From contig NZ_LGKP01000025.1 of NCBI RefSeq assembly GCF_001306135.1, forward strand, positions 496,001 to 560,000: a stretch of DNA of 64,000 bases, read 5' to 3'. Below the pieces are notes generated by a model. That model had not been told where the DNA came from, ran no database searches, and saw only the letters and a list, made by a program, of their open reading frames with translations. Position numbers and translations under genes: made by a program. The stretch's first letter is position 1; each line of letters begins with the position of its first letter. Source of the DNA: Herpetosiphon geysericola. GTDB lineage: Bacteria; Chloroflexota; Chloroflexia; Chloroflexales; Herpetosiphonaceae. Below, piece by piece: positions 36,604 to 44,999 of the stretch.

Positions 36604-37704
36604 ATGATGTATTCGGCAACGTGGTTACGGCAGCGCCATCGGCGGGTGATGCGTGGATTACGAACATACTTTGGCGTGCAATTAGTGCTTTCGGTTGGTG
36701 GTGCATTGTTGCTCTATTGGCTTGGCGAGCGGCCTGTTTCGCCCTTAATCATCGTTAGCGGGATTTTGATTGGGCTTTTGCTTTTGCCCCAAGCTCGGCG
36801 TTGGTTGCGCTGGCTATATATCCCCACTTTGTTGCTTACCGATTTGGTGCATGTGACGGCCTTGTTGTGGCTGACTCCCGCCGAGGCCTTGCAACGCGGC
36901 AGTTTATGGGCTTTGGCCTATATTCCGCTCTTGGTTGCTGCTGGGCGTTGGTGGAGCTATAGTGGCGGCGCAATGGCCCTAATTGCAATGTTGATTGCCG
37001 ATGCTGCTGTGCTCTTTGGCCGTTTGGCGTGGCGCGATGCCTTGCCAGTCTTTATTTTTCAAGCAGTGACCGCAGCACTTGGCACGTGGGCGGCAGCGCA
37101 TAACGAATGGCGCACGCGCCGTGATTTGTTGCATAGCGAAGCCTTTAATCTGAGTGAATCGCGGGTTAAAGAGCTAACCAAAAGCTACCAACAAACGATT
37201 CAGCAATTGCACAACCTACGTGAAGCCCCCGATTCGACGGCAATCGAACACCTGCGCCAACAATTGCACCGCAGTTTGCGCTCGGTTGGTGGCTTGCCAT
37301 TGGCCCAACGCACCTTGCCTGAGGCCTTGGCCGCCGAATTGCGCACCTTCAAAACCGAAGGCAATTTGAATATTAACTTCACATGCGATGGCCACTTGCC
37401 TGTGCTCTCGCCAACTGCGACGGCCTACGTTTGGCGCGCCGCCCAAGAATTGCTGAGCAATGTACGCGAACATGCCCATGCCCAGCATCTAAATGTTGAA
37501 TTATATGGCGATGAGGCGGTTGTGGTTTTGCAGGTTCGTGATGATGGCGTTGGCTTTGATCCTGAGCAATTGCGCAACGATCAGCATTATTCAAGTTTGG
37601 CGGCGCTGGCAACCCAAGCCGAAATGTATCATGGCAGCTTCGAGTTGCAATCGGTTCCGCATCAGGGCACAACGATTACCTTGCGGGTTGAAGGGCAGCA
37701 TTAA
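36604..37704 (+). CDS. Membrane sensor kinase-like protein lacking a clear H-box
   Basis: About 366 residues. Five or six membrane segments occupy residues 20-165, a coiled-coil follows (190-215), then a HATPase domain with N box (AQELLSNVREHAHAQH), G1 (VRDDGVGFD) and a short C-terminus (VPHQGTTITLRVE). This matches NarL/DegS-type kinases, but the place of the phosphoacceptor (normally ARDLHD) reads LRQQLHRSL, so the DHp histidine motif is degenerate. It may be a pseudokinase, or the His there may still serve. GTG 36586 starts the frame; ATG 36604 or 36607 is preferred but the ribosome binding site is weak. No response regulator neighbour. Confidence 0.75.
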   Translation: MMYSATWLRQRHRRVMRGLRTYFGVQLVLSVGGALLLYWLGERPVSPLIIVSGILIGLLLLPQARRWLRWLYIPTLLLTDLVHVTALLWLTPAEALQRGSLWALAYIPLLVAAGRWWSYSGGAMALIAMLIADAAVLFGRLAWRDALPVFIFQAVTAALGTWAAAHNEWRTRRDLLHSEAFNLSESRVKELTKSYQQTIQQLHNLREAPDSTAIEHLRQQLHRSLRSVGGLPLAQRTLPEALAAELRTFKTEGNLNINFTCDGHLPVLSPTATAYVWRAAQELLSNVREHAHAQHLNVELYGDEAVVVLQVRDDGVGFDPEQLRNDQHYSSLAALATQAEMYHGSFELQSVPHQGTTITLRVEGQH

Positions 37705-37730
37705 GCCCAAGCTGATGTGCAGCTTGGGCT
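37704..37730. terminator. Convergent terminator
   Basis: A perfect 11-bp stem (AGCCCAAGCTG / CAGCTTGGGCT) with a 5-nt loop starts at the last base of the kinase stop codon and lies before the end of the minus-strand kinase gene. Confidence 0.7.
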
Positions 37731-37737
37731 GTTTGGC

Positions 37738-38418
37738 TTATTCTTTGTCGCCTTCGATTGGCAAACGATATTGGAAATTGCTGCGGCGGCCAACTGCTTG
37801 ACCAATAATCTCGATCACTTGCTGGCGATGATCATCGCGATTGACCACGTCCAAGTCGTCGGTTTCAATCGTCAGCACTGGACATAATTCAAAACGCCGC
37901 AACCATTCATCGTAGCGATTGTTCAAATGGTTCAAATAATCGGCGCTAATATTCATCTCGCTTGGCCGCGCGCGTTTTTTGATCCGCTCCAACAGCGTTG
38001 GCACCGAGCCGCGCAAATAGACCATCAAGGTTGGCGGCGTGGTCGATTGGATGAGCGCTTGGTAGAGCTTGCGATAGCTGCGAAAATCGCGATGGCTCAT
38101 AATGCCCTGTTCCAACAAACCCTTGGCAAACACCTCGTAATCTTCGTAGATCGAGCGATCCTGAATTAGTGAGATCGGCGTATCGGCGATTTCGCGTTGT
38201 TGCTCGAAGCGTTGGGCCAAAAACCACATTTGCGAATGAAAGCCCCAGCGATGTTTATCTGCATAAAAATCATCAAGATAGGGATGATCGGCCACAAATT
38301 CGTAGTAGGGCTGCCAGCCAAACGCCCCGGCCAATGTCTCGACGAGGGTACTTTTGCCCACTCCAATATTGCCAGCCACGCTCAAATATAAATGCTGGCC
38401 GAAAAATGTATGTCCCAT
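37738..38418 (-). CDS. Deoxynucleoside kinase (dGK/dAK type)
   Basis: 226 residues. The P-loop is SVAGNIGVGKSTLVE (about residue 13). The substrate-binding Glu lies in PYYEFVADHPYLDDFY, followed by FLAQRFEQQREI. The catalytic DRSIYED motif is at about residue 87, and the LID arginines at RIKKRARPSEM. These are the hallmarks of the deoxyguanosine/deoxyadenosine kinase group, which phosphorylates salvaged purine deoxynucleosides using ATP. Specificity cannot be decided from motifs. It begins at ATG 38418 with no strong ribosome binding site. It converges on the kinase-like gene, and the region upstream is filled with repeats. Confidence 0.9.
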   Translation of the reverse strand: MGHTFFGQHLYLSVAGNIGVGKSTLVETLAGAFGWQPYYEFVADHPYLDDFYADKHRWGFHSQMWFLAQRFEQQREIADTPISLIQDRSIYEDYEVFAKGLLEQGIMSHRDFRSYRKLYQALIQSTTPPTLMVYLRGSVPTLLERIKKRARPSEMNISADYLNHLNNRYDEWLRRFELCPVLTIETDDLDVVNRDDHRQQVIEIIGQAVGRRSNFQYRLPIEGDKE

Positions 38419-38782
38419 TGTGCTTCAATCCTTGTTCACATGCGAATTGTTGTTCTGCAACTAGTCCATTATAAAGTCAAAAAAGGGATGAAGGATGAAT
38501 TATGAAGGATGAGTGAAATCAAAAGGCAAAAATCAGAAAAGAACAGAGAGCAAAGAGCATAGAACATAAGGATAGAGGACGAGCTTTGGGCTAGGAGGAA
38601 AATAATCTAATACATCTGTGCCAATCTATGGCTAACCCAAAGGATGAGGGATGAAAATTGACTATTCGTGCAATTCGTGCAATTCGTGGCTAAAAAATAA
38701 TCTTCGCGATCTTCGCGTGCTTCGCGGTTCCCATCCTTCGTGCGCTTCGTGGCCTTCGTGGATCAAAACCCTCGGACGCTAT
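38419..38782. repeat. Repeat-filled intergenic region
   Basis: No gene. Phrases recognised: GGATGAAGGATGAATTATGA (38487-38510), AGAGCAAAGAGCATAGAACA (38545-38570), CATCTGTGCCAATCTATGGC (38609-38632), ATTCGTGCAATTCGTGGC (38665-38690), and CTTCGCGTGCTTCGCGG and CTTCGTGGCCTTCGTGG (38712-38762). These are the same families as in the 20, 29.8, 40 and 48.1 kb gaps. Confidence 0.75.
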
Positions 38783-38811
38783 TTGACAAGGCTGATGGGC
38801 ACTGCTATAAT
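38783..38811 (+). promoter_or_regulatory. Consensus promoter of tRNA-Thr
   Basis: TTGACA at 38783-38788 and TATAAT at 38806-38811, both perfect, separated by 17 bases. Transcription would start around 38818, just ahead of the mature tRNA at 38827. Confidence 0.9.
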
Positions 38812-38826
38812 TTTCAGCGCACATCA

Positions 38827-38902
38827 GCCGATGTAGCTCAGTTGGCAGAGCAACTGTTTCGTAAATAGTAGGTCACGAGTTCAAGTCTCGTCATCGGCTC
38901 CA
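38827..38902 (+). tRNA. tRNA-Thr (anticodon CGT)
   Basis: A complete cloverleaf of 76 nt with encoded CCA. Acceptor arms GCCGATG and CATCGGC pair over 7 bp. The D stem is GCTC/GAGC, the anticodon stem ACTGT pairs with ATAGT (one G-T), and the loop TTCGTAA gives anticodon CGT, reading ACG (Thr). The T arm is ACGAG-TTCAAGT-CTCGT. A perfect promoter precedes it and an intrinsic terminator follows. Confidence 0.97.
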
Positions 38903-38906
38903 TGCA

Positions 38907-38934
38907 ATCACTCGCTTCGGCGGGTGATTTTTTT
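38907..38934 (+). terminator. Intrinsic terminator of tRNA-Thr
   Basis: A 9-bp stem (ATCACTCGC / GCGGGTGAT, one T-G) with a TTCG loop is followed by seven T's. It slightly overlaps the end of the convergent YitT gene. Confidence 0.9.
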
Positions 38935-39811
38935 ATTCGGCCTTGGCGGGCCTGAAACCCTCGCCCAACACCTCAACGGCCTCGGTCATCACCACAAATG
39001 CCCGCGGATCGATGTTGTAAATCAGCTTTTTGAGAATTGTAATTTCTGCTTGGCTGATAACGCACATCAACACCGCTCGTTCTTGGCCACTATAGCCGCC
39101 CCGTCCTTCGAGCATGGTCACGCCACGATCAAGATCGTGTAACACTGCATCGCGAATCGCCTCTGGTTTATTTGAAACAATCAAGGCTGAACGGCCATCG
39201 CTAAAGCCTTCCAACACAATATCGATCACACGGGTTTCGATAAAAGCCAGCAATAAGGCATACAGCACTGGCGTTGCGCCGTAAATCCAGCCTGCTGCGC
39301 CAAAAACCACGACGCTGGCAATCAACATCGATTGACCTGGGCGAATGCCGCGCCATTGTTGCAACAAGCGCGCGACAATATCGACCCCACCAGTTGTGCC
39401 ACCAACTCGCAACACCAAGCCTGTGCCAATGCCGCTTAGCAACGCACCATAGGCAATGTAAAGTAACGGTTCGCGCTGCACAAACTGACCAACTCGATTG
39501 GCTGTCACATCAATAAAGACCGAAAGCATAACCGTCGCGAAGATGGTGCGCAAACCAAACACAAAGCCGCCCAAACGTTTTAAGCCAACCAGAAACAGCG
39601 GAATGTTGAGTGCCAACGAGGTTATGCCAATTGGCAGGCCAAACAAGGTTTTGAGCATGGCCGCGATCCCAGTGACCCCGCCAAAAATCACATTGTTTGG
39701 TTCGAGAAATATATTCAAGGCGAGCGCGATACACAATGTACCAATCGTCATCACCAAATAATCACGCAGAATGCCGGGCATTTGTTCGCGGCGAATAGCT
39801 AAACGGTGCAT
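38933..39811 (-). CDS. YitT family membrane protein
   Basis: 292 residues. Five or six membrane segments fill the first 200 residues, with GLGTGLVLRVGGTTGGVDIVARL (here noted by its core GGTTGGVD), the signature of the YitT/DUF161 family. The C-terminal third is the small soluble DUF2179 domain (ERAVLMCVISQAEITILKKL). The function is unknown; a transporter role has been suggested. The frame opens at 39871, but GAGGGG on the minus strand is correctly placed for ATG 39811 (MHRLAIRREQMPGILRDY). The last codons overlap the tail of the tRNA-Thr terminator by two bases. Confidence 0.88.
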   Translation of the reverse strand: MHRLAIRREQMPGILRDYLVMTIGTLCIALALNIFLEPNNVIFGGVTGIAAMLKTLFGLPIGITSLALNIPLFLVGLKRLGGFVFGLRTIFATVMLSVFIDVTANRVGQFVQREPLLYIAYGALLSGIGTGLVLRVGGTTGGVDIVARLLQQWRGIRPGQSMLIASVVVFGAAGWIYGATPVLYALLLAFIETRVIDIVLEGFSDGRSALIVSNKPEAIRDAVLHDLDRGVTMLEGRGGYSGQERAVLMCVISQAEITILKKLIYNIDPRAFVVMTEAVEVLGEGFRPAKAE

Positions 39812-40312
39812 AAACCCCTCAAGATGCTGATAGCCAACCAAAAAGACCACCTCAACCAGGTGGCGCATCAATGGCTCGCTATCAGGGTAGCTGTTGATGT
39901 CGCTATCCTACCGCGAAACTATTAATTTTCCAACCCATCTGGCTACGCCATTAGTCCTTAGCATCGAAAGGATGAAGGATGAATTATCAAAAGTCAGAAG
40001 TCAGAAGTCAAAAATCAAAAAAGAACATAGTCATTGGGGATCAGGTGTCAGTCGTTGGGCCAGCAAGAATTCAATCAAGATAATCTGCGGAATCTGTGGC
40101 CAATGCAAATGATGAAATCAAAAGTCAAAAGTCAAAAAGAACAGAGAGCATAGAACATAATCTTAAACATCTGTGCCAATCTGTGGCTAAAAAAGAAACT
40201 TTCGTGTAATTCGTGCAATTCGTGGCTAAAAAGCTTCGTGAATTTTCGCGCGCTTCGTGGTTAAAACAAATCCTGGCCCCAGCCCCCAACAACCGATCCC
40301 CGATCCCCACCA
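39812..40312. repeat. Repeat-filled intergenic region
   Basis: No gene. From about 39968 to 40270 it is a mosaic of GGATGAAGGATGAATTATCA, AAAAGTCAGAAGTCAGAAGT, AATCTGCGGAATCTGTGGCC, AAAAGTCAAAAGTCAAAAAG, GAGAGCATAGAACATAAT, CATCTGTGCCAATCTGTGG and TTCGTGTAATTCGTGCAATT. All belong to families seen in the other repeat gaps. The first 150 bases, upstream of yitT, have nothing I recognise. Confidence 0.75.
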
Positions 40313-41866
40313 TTACAACGGCAAACACAAGGTCAGCAACGTACCAGCAGTTGGTTGGCTTTGAATCGAGAGCGTGCCATGGATCAGTTGGGTGCGTTCG
40401 CGCATGCTGGTCAGGCCAAAGCCTCCGCTGGCGGTTTGCTGAACGGTGGCTAGTTCAAAGCCTTGACCATCATCGCTGACCGTAATTTGCAATTGGCCCG
40501 CAGCAACTGTTGAGCGAATTGCCACATGTTGGGCTTGAGCATGCTTCTCAACATTGCTCAGCGCCTCATTGACCACTCGCAGCACCTGAATCGCCATCTC
40601 GCTGGGCAAGTTAAGCGCTTGGCCATCGTGGCTATATTGGCTTTCAATATTGGTGCGCTGATGAAAGGTATCCACTAATTCAGCTAGCACATCGTTGAGC
40701 ACCCGCCCATCAATTGCTGGCGCAGATAAATTCCAGACACTGCGGCGCAAATCGTGCAAGGCCGCTAAGGCCAAATCATAGGCTTTTTGTAAGCGAATTT
40801 GGGCCTTTTCTGGCTGATGCAGGTTGCGCATGCCAGCCTCAATTTGCAACCGCAAACCAGTTAATTGCTGGGCTAGGGTATCGTGAAAATCGCGCGCGAG
40901 GCGGTTGCGTTCGGCGAGGGTTGCCGAGAAGCGCGCTTGTTCGTAAAGCTGAGCATTATAAATTGCCAAGGCAGCAGCATCGGCAAATGGCTGAAGCGCT
41001 TGGCGCAAGGCTGCGTTGGCTGGCTCAGCACTCCAGCAGGTCAAACGTCCAATTGCTTCACCCTTGGCATGCAGCGCTATTTCGAGGCTATGTTGGTTTG
41101 GTTCGGGGCTGCCAATACTCGTTGCAATTCGCCATTCGTGATCTTCGCGTAGCGCAACCGTTACTGCTTGGGCGTTGGCAAGGGTGCGGCCTGCCTCGGC
41201 CACTTGAGCCAAAACTCGGCCTAAGGCTACTTCGCTCGATAAAGCAGCGGTAATCGCGCTAAGTTGCCGTAAGTAATCACGTTCTTGGGCCAACTCTTGG
41301 GCTAGTTGCTCAACTTGGTGGCGGGTCAGTACCGATTGATTGGTCACATAGCCAAACAAGGTGACGAATAAGAGTAAGACGATTTGGCTTGATAAACCAG
41401 AGAAGCCCATACTATTGAGCGGTAAGCCAGCTAAAATAAAACAGGCACTCATCAAAATTGAAATGAAGCCTGCAATCACCAGGGTTTTGGGCAATGGGTA
41501 GGTTCCAGCAATAAACACCATTGGTACCATAAAGGCAATTGGTTGGGTCGTAAAATCGCCGCTGATTAATTGCATCAAGGCTGCAAGGCCAAAAACCACA
41601 CTAATTAACAATTGTGGATAGCGCCGCATGCGTAAACAAAACGGGGTTTCGGCCCAGAAAACCCGTTTGAGCAAAAAATAACAGCTGCCTGCTATAAGAT
41701 AAACTCCTAAGCGCCAGCCATAGAGGCTGCCATTGGTCATCCCAATGATCAGCGGTACGATGCAGGCCACCAGCCCAGCAATAATTCCCGACCACGATAA
41801 ACTCTGGCCGTGAATGCGATCTTGCTGGGTTTGTTGGTCGGTTGTGGTTGACTCAGGGAGCATCAT
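40313..41866 (-). CDS. NarL-type sensor histidine kinase
   Basis: 517 residues. Six membrane segments lie at about residues 25-175. A coiled-coil and GAF-like region (185-310) follows. The HisKA_3 phosphoacceptor is His328 in ARDFHDTLAQQLTGL. The ATPase domain has NEALSNVEKHAQAQ (N box), VSDDGQGFEL (G1) and GGFGLTSMRER (G2). It should signal to a LuxR-type response regulator, but none is adjacent. The start is ATG 41866 or 41863. The gene is bordered by a repeat region on its 3' side and a DUF2306-like gene upstream on the same strand. Confidence 0.93.
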   Translation of the reverse strand: MMLPESTTTDQQTQQDRIHGQSLSWSGIIAGLVACIVPLIIGMTNGSLYGWRLGVYLIAGSCYFLLKRVFWAETPFCLRMRRYPQLLISVVFGLAALMQLISGDFTTQPIAFMVPMVFIAGTYPLPKTLVIAGFISILMSACFILAGLPLNSMGFSGLSSQIVLLLFVTLFGYVTNQSVLTRHQVEQLAQELAQERDYLRQLSAITAALSSEVALGRVLAQVAEAGRTLANAQAVTVALREDHEWRIATSIGSPEPNQHSLEIALHAKGEAIGRLTCWSAEPANAALRQALQPFADAAALAIYNAQLYEQARFSATLAERNRLARDFHDTLAQQLTGLRLQIEAGMRNLHQPEKAQIRLQKAYDLALAALHDLRRSVWNLSAPAIDGRVLNDVLAELVDTFHQRTNIESQYSHDGQALNLPSEMAIQVLRVVNEALSNVEKHAQAQHVAIRSTVAAGQLQITVSDDGQGFELATVQQTASGGFGLTSMRERTQLIHGTLSIQSQPTAGTLLTLCLPL

Positions 41867-41978
41867 AACCCATCTACTCTACTAAATCGGCCTCAATACG
41901 ATAACATTCTTGCTTGCTTCAGCCCAACCCCTCGCCCATAATTGAGTTGCGGGGCGTGCAGGCGCTGAATGGTTTCAT

Positions 41979-42461
41979 CTAATTGCTGGCCGGATTGCCC
42001 AATGGATTGGGCTTCGAGGCAAAGCCATAGCGTTGATCAAGCTTTTTGCCCACATATGGCAAGATAAAGAATGGCAAGGAAACTTCTGCCGCAAAGATCC
42101 AAAAGCTAATGTCAATGCCAATGCGCGCAATCAATTGGTTAAGGGTCGCCACACACACAAAGGCATACGATTGGCTCATCCATTGATAATGCAAGCGCAA
42201 CCAGCGTCGTCCCAAACGTTTGCGCAAGAAAATTACGCTATAGGCGAAGGCCGCAGATGCCATGCCCAAGCCATTGAGTACATCTGGGGCAGTAATGCCT
42301 TGGCGGCTAATAATAATGCCAGTGCTAAACAAGGTGACCCAGCCAAGCAAATAGCCTTTGCCAATCCAGCGGTGAATTTTTGTGCCATTCTGCCAGCGAT
42401 AGGCCGCCAAGCCCGTACCGAGTGCCACCAGTGCCCCAATAATATGCAAAACCAGAAACAT
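41979..42461 (-). CDS. DUF2306-like membrane protein
   Basis: 160 residues with four membrane segments. HIIGALVALGTGLAAY followed by KIHRWIGKGYLLGWVTLF and LRLHYQWMSQSYAF shows the histidine-bearing helices typical of DUF2306/YozB-like integral membrane proteins, whose function is unknown. The frame begins at 42473, but GAGGTGGG on the minus strand is well placed for ATG 42461 (MFLVLHIIGAL). It is 112 bases upstream of the kinase gene on the same strand, so it could be part of its signalling unit, but this is only positional. Confidence 0.7.
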   Translation of the reverse strand: MFLVLHIIGALVALGTGLAAYRWQNGTKIHRWIGKGYLLGWVTLFSTGIIISRQGITAPDVLNGLGMASAAFAYSVIFLRKRLGRRWLRLHYQWMSQSYAFVCVATLNQLIARIGIDISFWIFAAEVSLPFFILPYVGKKLDQRYGFASKPNPLGNPASN

Positions 42462-42660
42462 TGCCCACCTCAACAGTAAAGAATCACAAATTCAATACTA
42501 GGAGTTTAGCAATCTGAGCGGGTTAGGCCATCAGTACTAAGTGTTATGGCCAAACTAGATCAAAAGAACTAGCCGAGGTTAACCATAATGTTACCTACTA
42601 TTGTATGTCGGGCAATGCTATCGTATGCCTACTCCAATTTAAGCCACGAGGAACCTAGCG

Positions 42661-43242
42661 ATGGATACAGCCCTGCCCCTGATTTCAATTCGCGACATGT
42701 ATAACCAGAGTTTACCGTTTGGCTCATTATGGCGCGATCAAGCGGCGCTCTTGGTTTTTTTGCGCCACCCTGGCTGTGCGGTGTGTCGCAGCAATTTGCT
42801 TGATTTGTATGAGTACACTACAGCGTTTCGCATGTTGGATATTAATTTGGCAGTTATTACGATGGCTCAGCCAGCAGCAGCCCAAGCATTTGCCCGGCTC
42901 TATCGCTTGCCAATTCCAATCTATAGCGATCCTGAGCGCCAGATTTATCGGGCAACTGGGTTTGGTGAGGGGAGTTTATATCAAGTAGCCAGCCCGCAGG
43001 TGCTGTTGCATCAGGCTTGGCAATTTTTGCAGGGGCATTGGGTTGGGGGTGGCCAGGGCCAATCATTAACTCAATATGGCGGTCACGCCTTGATCAAAGC
43101 GCGCGCAACCGCCCCAAGTTATATCCACGTTGCCAACCCAATTTATCGTTATCCAGCGTGGCAAAGTGTCTTGGAATATACCCAAAAGCGTTTTTATGCC
43201 AGCGAAGAGCCAATGCCTACGCTGGCCCGCCAATTGGCCTAA
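42661..43242 (+). CDS. AhpC/TSA-type thioredoxin-fold protein
   Basis: 193 residues. The segment LLVFLRHPGCAVCRSNLLDL holds a CxxC motif in a thioredoxin/peroxiredoxin-like fold, as in the AhpC/TSA_2 and PRXL2-type proteins. SDPERQIYRATGFGEGSL continues the family pattern. Such proteins are redox or peroxide-related; the precise reaction is unknown. The gap between the CxxC strand and the C-terminal part is normal for the group. ATG 42661 follows GAGGAACCTAGCG. It stands alone and converges on the Bat operon. No selenocysteine codon was seen at the active site. Confidence 0.8.
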   Translation: MDTALPLISIRDMYNQSLPFGSLWRDQAALLVFLRHPGCAVCRSNLLDLYEYTTAFRMLDINLAVITMAQPAAAQAFARLYRLPIPIYSDPERQIYRATGFGEGSLYQVASPQVLLHQAWQFLQGHWVGGGQGQSLTQYGGHALIKARATAPSYIHVANPIYRYPAWQSVLEYTQKRFYASEEPMPTLARQLA

Positions 43243-43245
43243 ATT

Positions 43246-43989
43246 CTACCAGCCTTCGTCGTCGCCGCCTTGGTTATCGCTGGGCTGGCCATCTGCGCCA
43301 ACCGCATAATTATCATAAAGATCCTCACGATTGCGATCTTCGCTACGTTTCAATTGGTCTAACTGCCGCTCTGCTTCATCAGGGCTGATACTTGATGGTG
43401 GCGCTTGAGGCCGTTCTGGTGGTTGTTGACCACCGCCTGGCTCTTGCTCAGGTGGTTCTTGGCCATTCTGGGGCGGTTGATTCGGATCTTGCTGGCCATC
43501 CTGTGGCTGCTGCTGATTGGGATCTTGTTGATTCTGCGCTTGTTGCTGTTGTTGTTGTTGCTCTTGAATTTTTTTGGCTAACTCAAGATTATATTTGGCA
43601 TCAAGGTCATCGGGATTAATGCGCAGGGTTTTTTTATAGGCATCAATCGCTTCGTCAAGCTCCTCGAGCCGAAAATGAGCATTGCCTTGGTTGTAATAAA
43701 TAATTGCTTGGGTTGCTGGGTCAGCAGTTTGCAAGGCAGCATTTGGGGCTTCGACTGCACCCAAATAATCGCCCATTTGATAGCGCGTATTGCCCAAATT
43801 AACATGCGGCTCAGGCCGATCGGGCGCGAGCAAAGCTGCTTCTTTATATTGATTGAGCGCTTGCCCATAAACACCCTGCTCGTAGAGTGCGTTGCCCTCT
43901 GCATTGATATCGGCGGCAGACGGTGCCCCACAACCAGTTAGGGCTACTAACAGCAAGCCCGTGCTCACAATCGCTGGCGTTCGTTTCAT
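43246..43989 (-). CDS. TPR lipoprotein (BatC-like)
   Basis: 247 residues. The N-terminus is a lipoprotein signal with lipobox LTGC (Cys20). TPR units run from about residue 28 to 140 (NALYEQGVYGQALNQYK, VNLGNTRYQMGDYLGAVE, YYNQGNAHFRLEELDEAID). A Gln/Asn/Pro-rich low-complexity stretch follows (about 142-200), then an acidic end. This is the architecture of BatC/BatE in aerotolerance-type operons, where TPR proteins complex with VWA proteins. The start overlaps the end of the preceding VWA gene by four bases (ATGA), so it is translationally coupled. It is the last gene of the operon. Confidence 0.85.
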   Translation of the reverse strand: MKRTPAIVSTGLLLVALTGCGAPSAADINAEGNALYEQGVYGQALNQYKEAALLAPDRPEPHVNLGNTRYQMGDYLGAVEAPNAALQTADPATQAIIYYNQGNAHFRLEELDEAIDAYKKTLRINPDDLDAKYNLELAKKIQEQQQQQQQAQNQQDPNQQQPQDGQQDPNQPPQNGQEPPEQEPGGGQQPPERPQAPPSSISPDEAERQLDQLKRSEDRNREDLYDNYAVGADGQPSDNQGGDDEGW

Positions 43990-44999
43990 GCCGTTGCCAC
44001 CTTTCCTTGATCCAAGCGCCCAACATAGACATCAAGAACCAATAAGATAAAAGCAAGCCCTGCGAAAAGATAAAACCGCTCGCTATAAATTCGTCTGGTT
44101 TGATCGGCCATATCGACAGGCGCGCTTTGTTCAAGCACCGTTTGCAATTTGTCGAGATCTAACGAACTGCCATCGAAGTAAGTTCCCCCAGTTGCCGAGG
44201 CAATTTGCTCAAGCAATGGCTGGTTGAGCTTGCTAATCACTCGTTGGCCTTGATCTTCGACATAGCTGATGTTACCAAGTTCATCATACACCGGAATCTG
44301 GCCGCCAGCCTCGGTGCCCATGCCAATTGTATGAATCGTCAGGCCCATTTTGGCAGCTTCACGAGCGGCTGCAACTGCTTCACCATCTGCTTGCTCATCA
44401 GGATCGCCACCATCGGTAATCAAAATCATCGTGCGGCCTTCGACTTGGCCAATTGGAAACGAGCGCAAGCCCTCAGTGATCACTTCTTCAACATCGGTGC
44501 CACCAAGCGAAAGCCCGCGTGGATTGATTGGCTCGACCAAGGAGCGGGCCGCAGCAAGGTCGCTGGTCAAGGGAAATTGCACGTAGCTTGATGAACCAAA
44601 CATCAGCATGCCCACCTGATTGCCGTCTAAGCGATCAAGCATTGCCAGCACAATCCGTTTGCTGGCATCGATTCGCGAGGGCCGAACATCTTGTGCGGCC
44701 ATACTACGCGAGCCATCGAGCAACATCAGCACTTGCAATCCGCTGCGCTTGAGCGTTTCGTCGCCGCTGCCCCAAACTGGCCGCGCTAGGGCCACAATAA
44801 TTAATCCGACAGCGCTCAGTTGCAATACCATGCGAATTCGGCGTTGGCGCTGTGGCTGCATCGAAAGCAACGAGGCAATCAGCCCAGGATCGCCCAGCGC
44901 CGCCCGATCGCGTTCTTCGGCGCGACGAGCTAGCCAAAACACGCCAGCCAAGGGCAGCAAGACCAATAAGAGCCATAAATTTGCAGGAACAAGTGCCAT
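43986..44999 (-). CDS. batB: VWA domain membrane protein (BatB-like)
   Basis: 337 residues. Membrane segments lie near residues 6-22, 58-74 and 312-328. Between them is a von Willebrand A domain with the MIDAS motif DGSRSM (about residue 94-99), SSSYVQFPL and GGTDVEEVI, then ITDGGDPDEQ. The layout helix pair-VWA-helix is that of BatA/BatB. Start and stop overlap both neighbours (TAATG with the upstream gene, ATGA downstream). Bat proteins are linked to stress and oxygen tolerance in Bacteroides and Leptospira; the role here is inferred. Confidence 0.88.
   Translation of the reverse strand: MALVPANLWLLLVLLPLAGVFWLARRAEERDRAALGDPGLIASLLSMQPQRQRRIRMVLQLSAVGLIIVALARPVWGSGDETLKRSGLQVLMLLDGSRSMAAQDVRPSRIDASKRIVLAMLDRLDGNQVGMLMFGSSSYVQFPLTSDLAAARSLVEPINPRGLSLGGTDVEEVITEGLRSFPIGQVEGRTMILITDGGDPDEQADGEAVAAAREAAKMGLTIHTIGMGTEAGGQIPVYDELGNISYVEDQGQRVISKLNQPLLEQIASATGGTYFDGSSLDLDKLQTVLEQSAPVDMADQTRRIYSERFYLFAGLAFILLVLDVYVGRLDQGKVATA

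Noticed and set aside
42661-43242. Selenoprotein candidate (peroxiredoxin-like), considered because selC is present
   Set aside because: The active site is CxxC coded by TGC/TGT with no in-frame TGA before the stop.
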